A DNA stretch of 64,000 nt from Allobosea sp. (GCA_024231975.1 JAAEQB010000012.1:310001-374000), one strand, 5' to 3'. Shown: positions 7,813 to 17,415, numbered from the stretch's first letter. Notes: generated from the letters alone by a model not told the origin. A program made the numbers and translations.

Positions 7813-9306
7813 ATGGCGACGATCACTGACGGCCTCATTCGCGACGGTTTCACCTTCGACGACGTGCTGCTCGAGCCGGGTCCGTCCGAGGTGATGCCTG
7901 GCGACGTCGATATCTCGACCAAGCTCACCAAGACGATCTCGCTCAACCTGCCGATCATCGCCTCGGCAATGGACACCGTCACCGAGGCCAAGATGGCGAT
8001 CGCCATGGCGCAGGCCGGTGGCCTTGGCGTCGTGCATCGCAATCTCGATCCCGAGCAGCAGGCCGCCCAGGTCCGCTTGGTCAAGAAGTTCGAGTCCGGG
8101 ATGATCGCCAATCCGATCACCATCCATCCGGACGAGACGCTGGCCGATGCGTTCACGCTGATGCGGAACAACGGCATCTCCGGCATTCCGGTGGTCGAGC
8201 GTGGCCCGCAGGGGCACAAGGGCAAGCTGGTCGGCATCCTGACCAATCGTGACGTGCGCTTCGCCGCCAATCCGGAGCAGCCGGTCTCGGAGTTGATGAC
8301 CAAGGACCGGCTGATCACGGTGCGCGAGGGCGTCGCTCAGGATGAGGCCCGCCGCCTGCTGCACCAGTTCCGCATCGAGAAGCTGCTGGTGGTCGACGAT
8401 CACTACCGCTGCATCGGCCTGATCACCGTCAAGGACATGGAGAAGCAGGTCACGCACCCCAATGCCGCCAAGGACGGCCAGGGCCGGCTCCTGGTCGCGG
8501 CTGCGACCACGACCGGCGATCTCGGCTTCGAGCGCTCGGAGATGCTGATCGACGCCGGCGTCGATCTCATCGTCGTCGACACCGCCCATGGCCATTCGGC
8601 CAAGGTGCTGGAGGCGGTGACGCGGGTGAAGAAGCTCTCCAACGCCGTCCAGGTCATCGCCGGCAATGTCGCGACCGCCGGCGGCGCGCAGGCCCTGATC
8701 GATGCCGGCGCCGACGCGATCAAGGTCGGCATCGGCCCGGGTTCGATCTGCACCACCCGGATCGTCGCCGGTGTCGGCGTGCCGCAGCTCACAGCCGTGA
8801 TGGACGCGGCCTCCGCCGGGCATAAGGCCGGCATCCCGATCATCGCCGATGGCGGCATCAAGTATTCGGGCGACCTCGCCAAGGCGCTCGCCGCCGGCGC
8901 TGCCTGCGCCATGGTCGGCTCCTTGCTCGCCGGCACCGACGAGACGCCGGGCGAGACCTTCCTATACCAGGGCCGCTCCTACAAGGCCTACCGCGGCATG
9001 GGCTCGGTCGGCGCGATGGCGCGCGGCTCGGCTGATCGCTACTTCCAGCAGGACATCAAGGATGCGCTGAAGCTGGTGCCGGAAGGCATTGAGGGCCAGG
9101 TCGCCTATAAGGGCCCGGTCTCGGGGGTGCTGCACCAGCTCGCCGGCGGCCTGCGCGCGGCGATGGGCTATGTCGGTGGCCGCAATCTCGAGGACTACCG
9201 CAGCAAGGCGCGTTTCATCCGCATCACCAGTGCCGGTCTGCGCGAGAGCCATGTCCACGACGTGACGATCGTGCGCGAGAGCCCGAACTACCCGACGCGC
9301 TCCTGA
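7813..9306 (+). CDS. guaB: Inosine-5'-monophosphate dehydrogenase
   Basis: A 497-residue protein with the full IMPDH layout. A TIM-barrel (start FDDVLLEPGPS) is interrupted at about residues 95-205 by two CBS domains. The catalytic loop GPGSICTTR follows, with the nucleophile Cys313, then the GGIKYSGD phosphate-binding segment and the flap YRGMGSVGAM. It oxidises IMP to XMP with NAD, the first committed step to GMP. The ATG at 7813 gives the conserved N-terminus. A terminator hairpin follows, so it is probably transcribed alone. Confidence 0.98.
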   Translation: MATITDGLIRDGFTFDDVLLEPGPSEVMPGDVDISTKLTKTISLNLPIIASAMDTVTEAKMAIAMAQAGGLGVVHRNLDPEQQAAQVRLVKKFESGMIANPITIHPDETLADAFTLMRNNGISGIPVVERGPQGHKGKLVGILTNRDVRFAANPEQPVSELMTKDRLITVREGVAQDEARRLLHQFRIEKLLVVDDHYRCIGLITVKDMEKQVTHPNAAKDGQGRLLVAAATTTGDLGFERSEMLIDAGVDLIVVDTAHGHSAKVLEAVTRVKKLSNAVQVIAGNVATAGGAQALIDAGADAIKVGIGPGSICTTRIVAGVGVPQLTAVMDAASAGHKAGIPIIADGGIKYSGDLAKALAAGAACAMVGSLLAGTDETPGETFLYQGRSYKAYRGMGSVGAMARGSADRYFQQDIKDALKLVPEGIEGQVAYKGPVSGVLHQLAGGLRAAMGYVGGRNLEDYRSKARFIRITSAGLRESHVHDVTIVRESPNYPTRS

Positions 9307-9311
9307 TCTCG

Positions 9312-9339
9312 GATCGCCTCGCGGCGATCTGTCCTTTTT
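9312..9339 (+). terminator. Rho-independent terminator of guaB
   Basis: GATCGCC pairs with GGCGATC around a 4-base loop and is followed by a T-rich run (tgtccttttt), six bases after the guaB stop codon. Confidence 0.75.
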
Positions 9340-9408
9340 CGATCGGGCATCAGATACTTCCGGAGGGTGGACCCAGTTGTCGGTCCGCCGCTCCGCGAAG
9401 AGGACGAC

Positions 9409-9819
9409 ATGACCCTGAAGCTGATCTACCCGGCGCTGGCCCAGATTCTCTGGAGCTTCGTCGTCCTCGTCATCATGTTCCGGCGGCGCAAGCAGGCCTT
9501 CGCCAATCGCGAGGTCGGGCTCGCCGATATCGCCGTCTCGACCGAGCGCTACCCGGATTCAGCCCGGCTCGCCGCGGCCAATTTCAGTAATCAGTTCGAG
9601 ACGCCGGTCCTGTTCTTCGCGCTGATCCTGATCGCGATCCATGTCGGCGCGACCGGTTATGTCATGGCGGCACTGGCCTGGGCTTATGTCGCGACGCGTG
9701 TCGTCCATACATTGGTTCATACTGGAACCAACAGCCTGAAGCAGCGCGCGCTCATCTTTGCAGCCGGCATTGCCTGCCTGTTCTTCATGTGGGCCGGCAT
9801 CGTGATTGCTGTTCTCTGA
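9409..9819 (+). CDS. MAPEG family membrane protein
   Basis: A 136-residue protein with four hydrophobic segments, the size and topology of the MAPEG family (membrane-associated eicosanoid and glutathione metabolism proteins). Visible marks are the polar-aromatic loop with ANFSNQFETPVLFF, where MAPEG proteins carry an Asn-rich glutathione-site motif, and a late ATRVVHTLVHTG helix. Bacterial members are mostly uncharacterised; some have glutathione transferase activity. The ATG at 9409 follows a GAAGAGGA ribosome site. It stands alone between guaB and the efflux genes. Confidence 0.8.
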   Translation: MTLKLIYPALAQILWSFVVLVIMFRRRKQAFANREVGLADIAVSTERYPDSARLAAANFSNQFETPVLFFALILIAIHVGATGYVMAALAWAYVATRVVHTLVHTGTNSLKQRALIFAAGIACLFFMWAGIVIAVL

Positions 9820-9974
9820 GTGGCCTTTTCTTCGCGCACGTAAGACGTGTGGCGTCGATTTCGATCTGCCGAATTGTCGTCCTGTCACCGCGTCGCTACA
9901 GCGCTCAATAAACCGTGTTGGACACTTGCGTCGAAACCGGGCCGTCTTCATGCTAAATTCTTGCGGTGAGGACA

Positions 9975-11303
9975 ATGTGGGGAGCGACCGTCCGGATTAG
10001 CCGGATACGGCGCTCCCGTGGCGCAAGGCTTTCTATGGCAGTGCTGACTTTCGGGCGTGTGGCTCTGTTCTCGGCCGCGGGCGTGCTCGCCGCGGGCGCG
10101 CTTCTTCATTACACCGGGCGTCCGGTTCCCTGGCCGCTCGACCAGGTCCCCTACGGCAAGGTGATCCCCGGCCCGGCCAAGCCGGCCGCGACGGCAGCTG
10201 CTCCGGCAACGGGTGGCAACAACCGCTCCGGCCAGGCCAACCGGCCGCCGGTGACGGTCGTCACCGCCAAGGTCGAGCGTCGGGCGATGCCGGTCCGGAT
10301 CGATGCGATCGGCACCGTCCAGGCGATCTCGACCGTCAATATCCGCTCGCGCGTCGACAGCCAGATCATGGCGGTCGAATTCCGCGACGGCGCCATGGTC
10401 AACAAGGGCGACGTACTGTTCCGGCTGGATTCGCGCCAGCTCGAGGCACAGCTCCGCCAGGCCGAGGCCAATGTCGCGCGCGACAAGGCCGCGCTGATCG
10501 CGGCTGAATCCGACCTGCGCCGGGCGGAGGAACTCTCCCGGCGCGAAATCGCCACCGACCAGCGCCTCGACACCGCGCGTTCGGCGGTGAGCACGCTGCG
10601 CGCTGCGATCCGTGGCGGTGAGGCGGCGGTCGATAGCCTGCGCGTCCAGCTCAGCTACTACACGATCACCGCGCCGGTCTCGGGCCGCGTCGGTGTCGCC
10701 GGCCAGAAGGAAGGCAACATCGCCAAAAGCGGCGACAGCTCGGCCATGCTGGCGACGATCAACCAGATCGATCCGATCTATGTCAGCTTCGCCGTGGCGC
10801 AGCGCTACCTGCCCGAGATCCGCGAGGCGATGCAGGCGAAGACGGCGATCGTCCAGGCGAGCCAGCAAGGCGTCGGCAAGAGCATCGAAGGCACGATCGC
10901 GATGATCGACAACGCGGTCGATGCGACGACCGGCACGATCCAGATCCGCGCCAGCTTCGACAATCCCGACGAGGCGCTCTGGCCCGGCGCGCTCGGCCAG
11001 GTCCGGCTGACGCTGCGGACCGAGCCCGATGCCGTCACCGTGCCGCGCGAGGCGGTCCAGACCGGGCAGAACGGCTCCTATGTCTTCGTGATCGAGAGCA
11101 ATGTCGCCCGCGCCCGGCCTATCGTCGTTGCTCGCAATGTCGACGACCGCGCCGTCATCGCGTCCGGCCTGACCGGCGACGAGACGGTGGTGATCGACGG
11201 GCAGCTGCTCCTGACCGAGGGCGCGCGCACCGTCGAGCGCGGCCGCGGCGGACAGAGCCCGCCGGCTCCCAACCTCACCTCCCAGCGGGGGAGCGCCGGC
11301 TGA
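9975..11303 (+). CDS. RND efflux periplasmic adaptor (membrane fusion protein)
   Basis: A protein of about 442 residues. It has an Arg-rich N-terminus and one hydrophobic anchor (LFSAAGVLAAGALL), then the HlyD/AcrA-type order of parts. These are a beta-barrel/lipoyl half (VNIRSRVDSQI), a coiled-coil hairpin from about 145 to 205 rich in Ala, Glu and Arg, the second lipoyl half (YTITAPVSGRVG) and a beta-barrel ending in VPREAVQTGQNGSYVFV. It bridges the RND pump to an outer-membrane channel. The ATG at 9975 has a good GGTGAGGA ribosome site; ATG 10035 would also leave the anchor intact. Its stop codon overlaps the start of the pump gene (TGATG), so translation is coupled. No TolC-type gene follows. 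Confidence 0.9.
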   Translation: MWGATVRISRIRRSRGARLSMAVLTFGRVALFSAAGVLAAGALLHYTGRPVPWPLDQVPYGKVIPGPAKPAATAAAPATGGNNRSGQANRPPVTVVTAKVERRAMPVRIDAIGTVQAISTVNIRSRVDSQIMAVEFRDGAMVNKGDVLFRLDSRQLEAQLRQAEANVARDKAALIAAESDLRRAEELSRREIATDQRLDTARSAVSTLRAAIRGGEAAVDSLRVQLSYYTITAPVSGRVGVAGQKEGNIAKSGDSSAMLATINQIDPIYVSFAVAQRYLPEIREAMQAKTAIVQASQQGVGKSIEGTIAMIDNAVDATTGTIQIRASFDNPDEALWPGALGQVRLTLRTEPDAVTVPREAVQTGQNGSYVFVIESNVARARPIVVARNVDDRAVIASGLTGDETVVIDGQLLLTEGARTVERGRGGQSPPAPNLTSQRGSAG

Positions 11304-14300
11304 TGAACCTGCCCGAGCTCTGCATCCGTCGCCCGGTCATGACGACCCTGCTGATGGCGACGTTCCTGATCTTCGGGCTGTTCGCCTTCAAGCAGCTGCC
11401 GGTCGCGGCGCTGCCCCGGGTCGATTTCCCGACCATCAATGTCAGCGCCCGCCTGCCGGGCGCCAGCCCCGAGACCATGGCGTCCTCGGTCGCTGCGCCG
11501 CTCGAGCGCGAATTCGCCTCGATTTCCGGCATCACCTCGATGTCGTCGGTCTCGCAGCAGGGCTCGACCTCGATCACCCTGCAGTTCGACCTCAACCGCA
11601 ATATCGATGGTGCCGCGCTCGACGTGCAGGCGGCGCTCAGCGCGACGGTGCGGCGCCTGCCGCCGGAGCTCCCTGCCCCGCCGAGCTTCAGGAAGGTCAA
11701 CCCGGCCGACCAGCCGGTGCTGTTCATGGTGCTGACCTCGGCGACCAAGCCGCTCTACGAGGTCCACGAGTTCGGCGAGAACATCCTGCAGCAGCAGATC
11801 TCTCAGCTGCCCGGCGTCGCCCAGGTCAACATCTTTGGCGCGCAGAAATATGCAGTGCGGGTGCGGGTGAACCCCGACGCCGTCTCTGCCCGCGGCCTCT
11901 CGCTCGCCGAAGTCCGCACCGCCATCGCTGCCGCAAACTCCAACTCCCCGGTCGGGACGCTGAACGGCTCCAACCAGCGGCTGACGCTCGGTGCCACCGG
12001 CCAGATGGAACGCGCCGGCGAATACGGCAACCTGATCATCTCGCAGAAGAACGGCATCCCGATCCGGCTCAACGACGTCGCGCAGATCTACGATTCCGTT
12101 GAGAACGACCAGACCGGCAGCTGGTACAACGGCCAGCGCTCGATCATGCTGGCGGTCTATCGCCAGTCGGACGCCAACACCGTCCAGGTCGTCGACAGCA
12201 TCAAGGACAAGCTCGACGCCTATCGCGCGCAATTGCCGGCGGCGATCGAGCTGCACGTCCTCAACGACCGCTCGATCCCGATCCGCGAGGCAGTCGAGGA
12301 CGTCGAGGTCTCGCTGATGATCGCGATCGCCCTCGTGATCATGGTGATCTTCCTGTTCCTGAAGAGCTTCGCCGCGACGGTGATCCCAACGCTGGCGCTG
12401 CCGATCTCGCTGGTCGGAACCTTCGCGATCATGTTCGCGCTGGGCTATTCGCTCGATAACATCTCGCTGCTGGCGCTGACGCTCGCCGTCGGCTTCGTCG
12501 TCGACGACGCCATCGTCATGCTGGAGAACATCATCCGGCATATCGAGATGGGCAAGAAGCCGTTCCAGGCGGCGCTCGACGGCTCGCGCGAGATCGGCTT
12601 CACCATCCTCTCGATCACCATCTCGCTGGTCGCCGTCTTCATCCCCGTCTTCTTCATGGGCGGCGTGGTCGGCAAGGTCTTCGCCGAATTCGCCGGCACG
12701 ATCGCCGCAGCGATCATCGTCTCCGGCTTCGTCTCGCTGACGCTGACGCCGATGCTGTGCGCCCGCTTCCTCAAGGCGCACGACCACCACAAGAAGCCGA
12801 ACATCGTCGAACGCGTGTTCGAGGCCGGCTTCCAGGGCATGCTCGGCGCCTATCGCTGGACGCTGGACCTCGTGCTCAAGGCACGCTTCCTGATGCTGCT
12901 GGTGACCCTCGGCACCGTCTATGTCTCGGTTCAGCTCTATATCGACGTGCCCAAGGGCTTCTTCCCGACCGAGGACACCGGCCTCCTGCGCGGCGCCACC
13001 GAAGGCCCACCCGACACCTCGTTCGAGGCGATGGCGGCGCGCCAGAGCCGCGTCGCCGAGATCGTCCGGGCCGACCCGGCGATCGACTACCTGACCTCGA
13101 ATATCGGCGGCTTCAACGCCACCAATAACGGCTTCATGTTCATCGCGCTGAAGCCGAAGGACCAGCGCGACAAGGCCGAGGTCGTGATCGCGCGCCTGCG
13201 CCGCGCCGTCTCGGAGGTGCCGGGCATCACCGCGGTGTTCCAGCAGGTCCAGAACATCAATCTGAATGCCGGCCGCTCCTCGCGGGCGCAGTACCTCTAT
13301 TCGCTGCAGGGGCCCGATCTCGGCGCGCTCTTCAACTATGCGCCGCTGATGCAGCAGCGCCTCGCCCAGCTGCCGCAATTGCGCGACGCCAATATCGACC
13401 TGCAATTGCGCAACCCGCAGCTCTCGATCGACATCGACCGCGAGCGCGCCGCCAGCCTCGGCATCTCCAGCGACCAGATCCGCCAGGCCCTCGGCAACGC
13501 CTTCGGCTCGCGCCAGATCGCGACGATCTTCACGCCGGCAACCGACTACCAGGTGATCATGGAGGCCGAGCGCGCCTACCAGCAGGATCCGGCGGTGCTG
13601 TCGCGGCTGATGCTCAAGGCCGCCAACGGCCAGAACGTGCCGCTCGAGACGGTGGCGACGATCAAGCCGAGCGTCGGGCCGCTCGCCGTCAACCGCATCT
13701 CGCAGCAGCCGGCGGTGACGATCTCGTTCAACACCGCGCCCGGCGTCTCGCTCGGCGACGCCGTCAACGCGATCCGCGCCGCCGAACGCGACATCAACCT
13801 GCCCGCCTCGATCGTGACCAGTTTCGCGGGCTCGGCCCAGCTCTTCCAGGACGCACTGAAGGGCCAGGGCCTGCTGATCTTCGCGGCGATCCTGGTGATC
13901 TACATCATCCTCGGCATTCTCTACGAGAGCTTCATCCACCCGATCACGATCCTGTCCGGCCTGCCCTCGGCGGGCCTGGGCGCCCTGCTCGCCTTGCAGT
14001 ATTTCCACATGGACCTGTCGGTGATCGCGATCATCGGCATCCTGATGCTGGTCGGCATCGTCAAGAAGAACGCGATCATGATGGTCGACTTCGCGATCGA
14101 GCGCCGCAAGATGGGCGACGATGCGCTGACGGCGATCCGCGATGCGGCGCTGGTGCGCTTCCGGCCGATCATGATGACGAGCTTCGCTGCGATCTTCGGC
14201 GTGCTGCCGATCGCGCTCGGGGCTGGCGCCGGCGCCGAACTGCGCCAGCCGCTCGGCATCGCGGTGGTCGGCGGCCTCGTCGTCTCGCAATTGCTGACGC

Positions 14301-14449
14301 TCTACATCACGCCCGTCGTCTACTTCTATCTCGACAAGGTCGACAGCTTCATCTCCGGCCGCGGTCGCGGCGAGCGGGAGGAAGCGGCGTCGGTGCCGGG
14401 CGCAATCCCCGTCGCGATCCCGCAGGCGGTGCATCGCCAGCCGGACTGA
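11303..14449 (+). CDS. RND efflux pump, inner-membrane permease (HAE1/MdtBC-like)
   Basis: A 1048-residue protein with the RND layout: one membrane segment, a large periplasmic loop, six segments, a second large loop and five further segments. The proton-relay acidic pair is present in segment 4 (VVDDAIVMLEN, Asp401-Asp402), and the late ILMLVGIVKKNAIMMVDFA segment is typical of multidrug HAE1 pumps. It exports drugs or other toxic small molecules with the adaptor encoded just upstream, with which it overlaps by one base. The sequence looks more like MdtB/MdtC-type pumps than AcrB, but the substrate cannot be read from it. Confidence 0.93.
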   Translation: MNLPELCIRRPVMTTLLMATFLIFGLFAFKQLPVAALPRVDFPTINVSARLPGASPETMASSVAAPLEREFASISGITSMSSVSQQGSTSITLQFDLNRNIDGAALDVQAALSATVRRLPPELPAPPSFRKVNPADQPVLFMVLTSATKPLYEVHEFGENILQQQISQLPGVAQVNIFGAQKYAVRVRVNPDAVSARGLSLAEVRTAIAAANSNSPVGTLNGSNQRLTLGATGQMERAGEYGNLIISQKNGIPIRLNDVAQIYDSVENDQTGSWYNGQRSIMLAVYRQSDANTVQVVDSIKDKLDAYRAQLPAAIELHVLNDRSIPIREAVEDVEVSLMIAIALVIMVIFLFLKSFAATVIPTLALPISLVGTFAIMFALGYSLDNISLLALTLAVGFVVDDAIVMLENIIRHIEMGKKPFQAALDGSREIGFTILSITISLVAVFIPVFFMGGVVGKVFAEFAGTIAAAIIVSGFVSLTLTPMLCARFLKAHDHHKKPNIVERVFEAGFQGMLGAYRWTLDLVLKARFLMLLVTLGTVYVSVQLYIDVPKGFFPTEDTGLLRGATEGPPDTSFEAMAARQSRVAEIVRADPAIDYLTSNIGGFNATNNGFMFIALKPKDQRDKAEVVIARLRRAVSEVPGITAVFQQVQNINLNAGRSSRAQYLYSLQGPDLGALFNYAPLMQQRLAQLPQLRDANIDLQLRNPQLSIDIDRERAASLGISSDQIRQALGNAFGSRQIATIFTPATDYQVIMEAERAYQQDPAVLSRLMLKAANGQNVPLETVATIKPSVGPLAVNRISQQPAVTISFNTAPGVSLGDAVNAIRAAERDINLPASIVTSFAGSAQLFQDALKGQGLLIFAAILVIYIILGILYESFIHPITILSGLPSAGLGALLALQYFHMDLSVIAIIGILMLVGIVKKNAIMMVDFAIERRKMGDDALTAIRDAALVRFRPIMMTSFAAIFGVLPIALGAGAGAELRQPLGIAVVGGLVVSQLLTLYITPVVYFYLDKVDSFISGRGRGEREEAASVPGAIPVAIPQAVHRQPD

Positions 14450-14630
14450 AGCATACATCTCGGGTCGCTGGTCGCTTCAGACCGGCGCCCCCCTCTTCCA
14501 ACCACCTGCGCATTAACGATGACGCCGGCTTTGCGGTGACGGCTGGCTTGCAGCCGTTGAGTCTTAACGAAAAGTAAACTAAGCCAATCACGCGGCGGAC
14601 AATGAACCAGCGAGCGATGGAGAGATCGCG

Positions 14631-15743
14631 GTGCTTCGTGTCCGTAATGTCGATTACCTGCGTTCCGATCCTGTCCCGCCGACCGGTTCCAGTTCCTCGA
14701 CGACGATGAATACGGTTTCGCGCGGCCGCAGCGGCAGCCTGCGTCTGGTTGCCATGGCTGGCGTCGGGCTCGCGCTCGGCGCAGGCGGCACGATCCTGAC
14801 CGTCTCGCTGGTCCAGGCCGAGGACGACGCCGGCATCCGCGCCTTCTATCGCGAGGAAGCCACCCGCCGGGCCGAGCGTGCGCCGCCACGGGCGGCCTAC
14901 GCCTCCGTTCCGGTGTCGGCCTATGCTCCGGCGCGCCAGACCTGGTCCCTGCCCTTCTTCCAGCCGGCTCGCCCGGATGGGCGCCTCGCGCCGCCGCCGG
15001 TCGAGCTCAATCCGTTCAAGCCGGTGCAGGCGGCGCGCAAGCAGGCGCAGCAGAAGCCCAAGCTGCCGGCGATCCGCTACGGCACCGTGTCCGGCGCGGC
15101 CGATGTGACGCGCACCATCTGCGTGCGCCTGTGCGACGGCTTCCAGGCGCCCATTGGCCATCTGCGCAGCCAGTCCGATCTCAAGGCGCATGAGGCGCTC
15201 TGCCAGGCCGCCAATCCGGGCGTGCCGGTCAAGGTCTTCAAGGTCGCGGCCGGTGCCGCGACGATCGACGACGCCGTGGCGAACGACGGCAAGACCTATC
15301 GCCAGCTGCCGATGGCCTACGCCTATGAGCGTGGCGCCGACCCTGCCTGCCGCCCCGCTATCGCGACGGCGAAGGATCGCCGCGTCTCGCTGCTGCGTGA
15401 CTTCACCTTGCGACCGGGCGACAGCATCGTGCTCGACGGCCGGGTGCGGACCTTCACCGGCGGCAAATGGCCCTACACCACCGCGGATTTCCGCGATTTC
15501 CGCGGCTCGCCCGATCTGACCGCCAGCGACCGCCGCAAGATCGACGAGAAGGTCGGCATCTCGCATATGGAAGCGCAGGCTCGCGCCTTGCGCCGGCAGA
15601 TGCGGGTACGCGAGGCCGCATTGCATGACGACAACCTTGCCAGCGACGCCGATACGCTCGGCCTGCGCGGCCTGCTCAACCCGCGCGATCCGATCGCCAA
15701 TCCGGCGCGCGTCGTGCTGCAGACGCCGTTCTCGCGCAACTGA
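14631..15743 (+). CDS. DUF2865 domain protein, probably exported
   Basis: A 370-residue protein. A hydrophobic stretch (VAMAGVGLALGAGGTILTVSL, starting near residue 40) is probably a signal anchor. The conserved block near 160-240 holds RTICVRLCDGF, EALCQAANPG and the ATIDDAVANDGKTY-to-ACRP region. That cysteine pattern and TIDD phrase are characteristic of DUF2865 proteins of Rhizobiales, whose function is unknown. The tail is rich in charged residues. The GTG at 14631 follows a GGAGAG site six bases away; ATG 14706 is a possible alternative that still keeps the anchor. It follows the RND operon by 181 bases and probably has its own promoter. Confidence 0.7.
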   Translation: MLRVRNVDYLRSDPVPPTGSSSSTTMNTVSRGRSGSLRLVAMAGVGLALGAGGTILTVSLVQAEDDAGIRAFYREEATRRAERAPPRAAYASVPVSAYAPARQTWSLPFFQPARPDGRLAPPPVELNPFKPVQAARKQAQQKPKLPAIRYGTVSGAADVTRTICVRLCDGFQAPIGHLRSQSDLKAHEALCQAANPGVPVKVFKVAAGAATIDDAVANDGKTYRQLPMAYAYERGADPACRPAIATAKDRRVSLLRDFTLRPGDSIVLDGRVRTFTGGKWPYTTADFRDFRGSPDLTASDRRKIDEKVGISHMEAQARALRRQMRVREAALHDDNLASDADTLGLRGLLNPRDPIANPARVVLQTPFSRN

Positions 15744-15758
15744 GCGAGAGATAAGATG

Positions 15759-15788
15759 ATTGTCCTAGGCTTTTTCACCTAGGATAAT
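15759..15788. repeat. Inverted repeat between DUF2865 gene and mcl
   Basis: ATTGTCCTAGG and CCTAGGATAAT form 11-base arms, complementary except for one position, around an 8-base loop. It starts 15 bases after one stop codon and ends 70 bases before the next gene. It could be a regulator site for mcl or a terminator with a T-rich loop; the sequence does not decide. Confidence 0.55.
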
Positions 15789-15857
15789 TCACCCAAACTC
15801 CGTCGAAAGAGCGATGGACGGCAGGCTGCCCTTCCGGCACATTCGCTGCATTGCAGC

Positions 15858-16919
15858 ATGGAGCCGAGCATGACGACCAAGACGCCGCGCCAGTTCTTCC
15901 GCCCGCTGGCGATCGGCGCGCCGGAACCCTATCGCGAGCTGCCGCTGCGGCTGGAGCGGATGATCCACTTCGTGCCGCCGCATCTGGAGAAGGTGCGCGC
16001 CAAGGTTCCCGAGCTCGCCGGCCAGGTCGACATCGTGCTCGGCAATCTCGAGGACGCGATCCCGGTCGAAGCCAAGCAGGCGGCGCGTGACGGCTTCATC
16101 GAGTTGGCGAAGGCAACCGATTTCGGCGCGACCGGCCTGTGGACCCGGGTCAATGCGCTGAACTCACCCTGGTTCCTCGACGACATCGCCGCGATCATGG
16201 CCGAGATCGGCAGCAAGCTCGACGTCGTGATGGTGCCGAAGGTCGAGGGCCCCTGGGACATCCACTATGTCGACCAGTTGCTGGCGCAATACGAGGCGCG
16301 GCATGCCCTGCCCAAGCCGGTACTGATCCACGCTATCCTGGAGACCGCCGAGGGCGTGAAGAACGTCGATGCGATCGCCACCGCCTCCCCGCGCATGCAC
16401 GGCATGAGTCTCGGGCCCGCGGACCTTGCCGCCTCGCGCGCGATGAAGACCACCCGCGTCGGCGGTGGCCATCCCGAATACAAGGTTATCGCCGACCCCT
16501 CGCCGGATGGCGGCCCGCGCGCGATCGCGCAGCAGGATCTTTGGCATTACACCCTCGCGAAAATGGTCGACGCCTGTGCCTCAGCCGGCCTGAAACCCTT
16601 CTACGGCCCGTTCGGCGATTTCTCGGACGCAGCCGCCTGCGAGGCGCAATTCCGCAACGCCTTCCTGCTCGGCTGCGCCGGCGCCTGGACGCTGCATCCC
16701 TCGCAGATCGAGATCGCCAAGCGCGTCTTCAGCCCCGATCCGGACGAGGTTTCCTTCGCCAGGCGCATCCTGGAGGCGATGCCGGACGGCTCGGGCGCGG
16801 TGATGATCGACGGCAAGATGCAGGACGACGCGACCTGGAAACAGGCCAAGGTCATCGTCGACCTGGCGCGGCAGGTCGCGGCGCGCGACCCTGCGCTGGC
16901 GGCGCGCTACGGCTTCTGA
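15858..16919 (+). CDS. mcl: Malyl-CoA / beta-methylmalyl-CoA lyase-type enzyme (HpcH/HpaI-CitE superfamily)
   Basis: A 353-residue TIM-barrel protein of the citrate lyase beta superfamily. It strongly recalls the trifunctional malyl-CoA, beta-methylmalyl-CoA and citramalyl-CoA lyase of Chloroflexus. Shared features are the opening FRPLAIGAPEP, the acidic NLEDAIP motif (metal ligand), VNALNSPW, VPKVEGPWDIH, LETAEGV (Glu metal ligand), MHGMSLGPADLAASRAMKTT and a C-terminal MIDGKMQDDATWKQAK. Such enzymes split malyl-CoA into acetyl-CoA and glyoxylate, or join glyoxylate to propionyl-CoA. The length fits. The start is ATG 15858 or ATG 15870. It is a lone gene with an inverted repeat upstream. The exact substrate is inferred from remembered likeness, not tested. 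Confidence 0.82.
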   Translation: MEPSMTTKTPRQFFRPLAIGAPEPYRELPLRLERMIHFVPPHLEKVRAKVPELAGQVDIVLGNLEDAIPVEAKQAARDGFIELAKATDFGATGLWTRVNALNSPWFLDDIAAIMAEIGSKLDVVMVPKVEGPWDIHYVDQLLAQYEARHALPKPVLIHAILETAEGVKNVDAIATASPRMHGMSLGPADLAASRAMKTTRVGGGHPEYKVIADPSPDGGPRAIAQQDLWHYTLAKMVDACASAGLKPFYGPFGDFSDAAACEAQFRNAFLLGCAGAWTLHPSQIEIAKRVFSPDPDEVSFARRILEAMPDGSGAVMIDGKMQDDATWKQAKVIVDLARQVAARDPALAARYGF

Positions 16920-16961
16920 AAAAGCCTTGGCCGCGACATCCACGGATATTGACGCATTTGC

Positions 16962-16977
16962 GACGTAATCCTACGTC
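16962..16977. promoter_or_regulatory. Short inverted repeat upstream of hspQ
   Basis: GACGTA and TACGTC flank a 4-base centre about 60 bases before hspQ. A TTGACG box at 16949-16954 lies 17 bases before TACGTC, so the repeat may overlap a promoter. Evidence is weak. Confidence 0.3.
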
Positions 16978-17035
16978 AAGCGCTGGGAGCGGCGACAGCG
17001 GCTGTGACGGGCCGGGTTTGGGCTGAACGAGGACC

Positions 17036-17365
17036 ATGGAATCACGCACGGCGAAATTCCGCATCGGCGATGTTGTGCGCCATCGCGTCTACCCGTTTCG
17101 GGGCGTGATTTTCGACGTCGATCCGGTGTTCTCGAACTCGGACGAATGGTGGCTGGCGATCCCCGAGCATCTGCGCCCGTCGAAGGACCAGCCCTTCTAT
17201 CACCTCTTCGCCGAGAACGAGGAGACCGAGTATGTCGCCTATGTCTCGGAACAAAACCTCGTGATCGACGAGTCCGGCCAGCCCATCCGTCATCCGCAGG
17301 CGCGCGAATATTTCCGGCGCGACCGCAAAGGCAAATACCGGCTCGATAAGGCTGAGCTGAACTGA
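17036..17365 (+). CDS. hspQ: Heat-shock protein HspQ (YccV family)
   Basis: A 109-residue protein matching the HspQ/YccV domain. It opens with AKFRIGDVVRHRVYPFRGV, followed by FDVDPVFSNSDEWW, PFYHLFAENEETEYVAYVSEQNL and a short charged tail. In E. coli HspQ is a small stress protein that modulates Lon protease specificity, and the same fold was first described as binding hemimethylated DNA. The length is typical. It sits 116 bases after mcl and 50 bases before the FAD oxidoreductase, with no obvious functional link to either. Confidence 0.93.
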   Translation: MESRTAKFRIGDVVRHRVYPFRGVIFDVDPVFSNSDEWWLAIPEHLRPSKDQPFYHLFAENEETEYVAYVSEQNLVIDESGQPIRHPQAREYFRRDRKGKYRLDKAELN

Positions 17366-17415
17366 TCCGCCGGCCTTCCGACCAACATGCTGCGTGCTGA
17401 CGAAGGAGTGGTTTC

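Noticed and set aside
11078..14458. A long minus-strand open frame opposite the RND permease
   Set aside because: The protein is an Asp/Arg/Gln/His-rich shadow with no recognisable motif, antisense to a complete RND gene.
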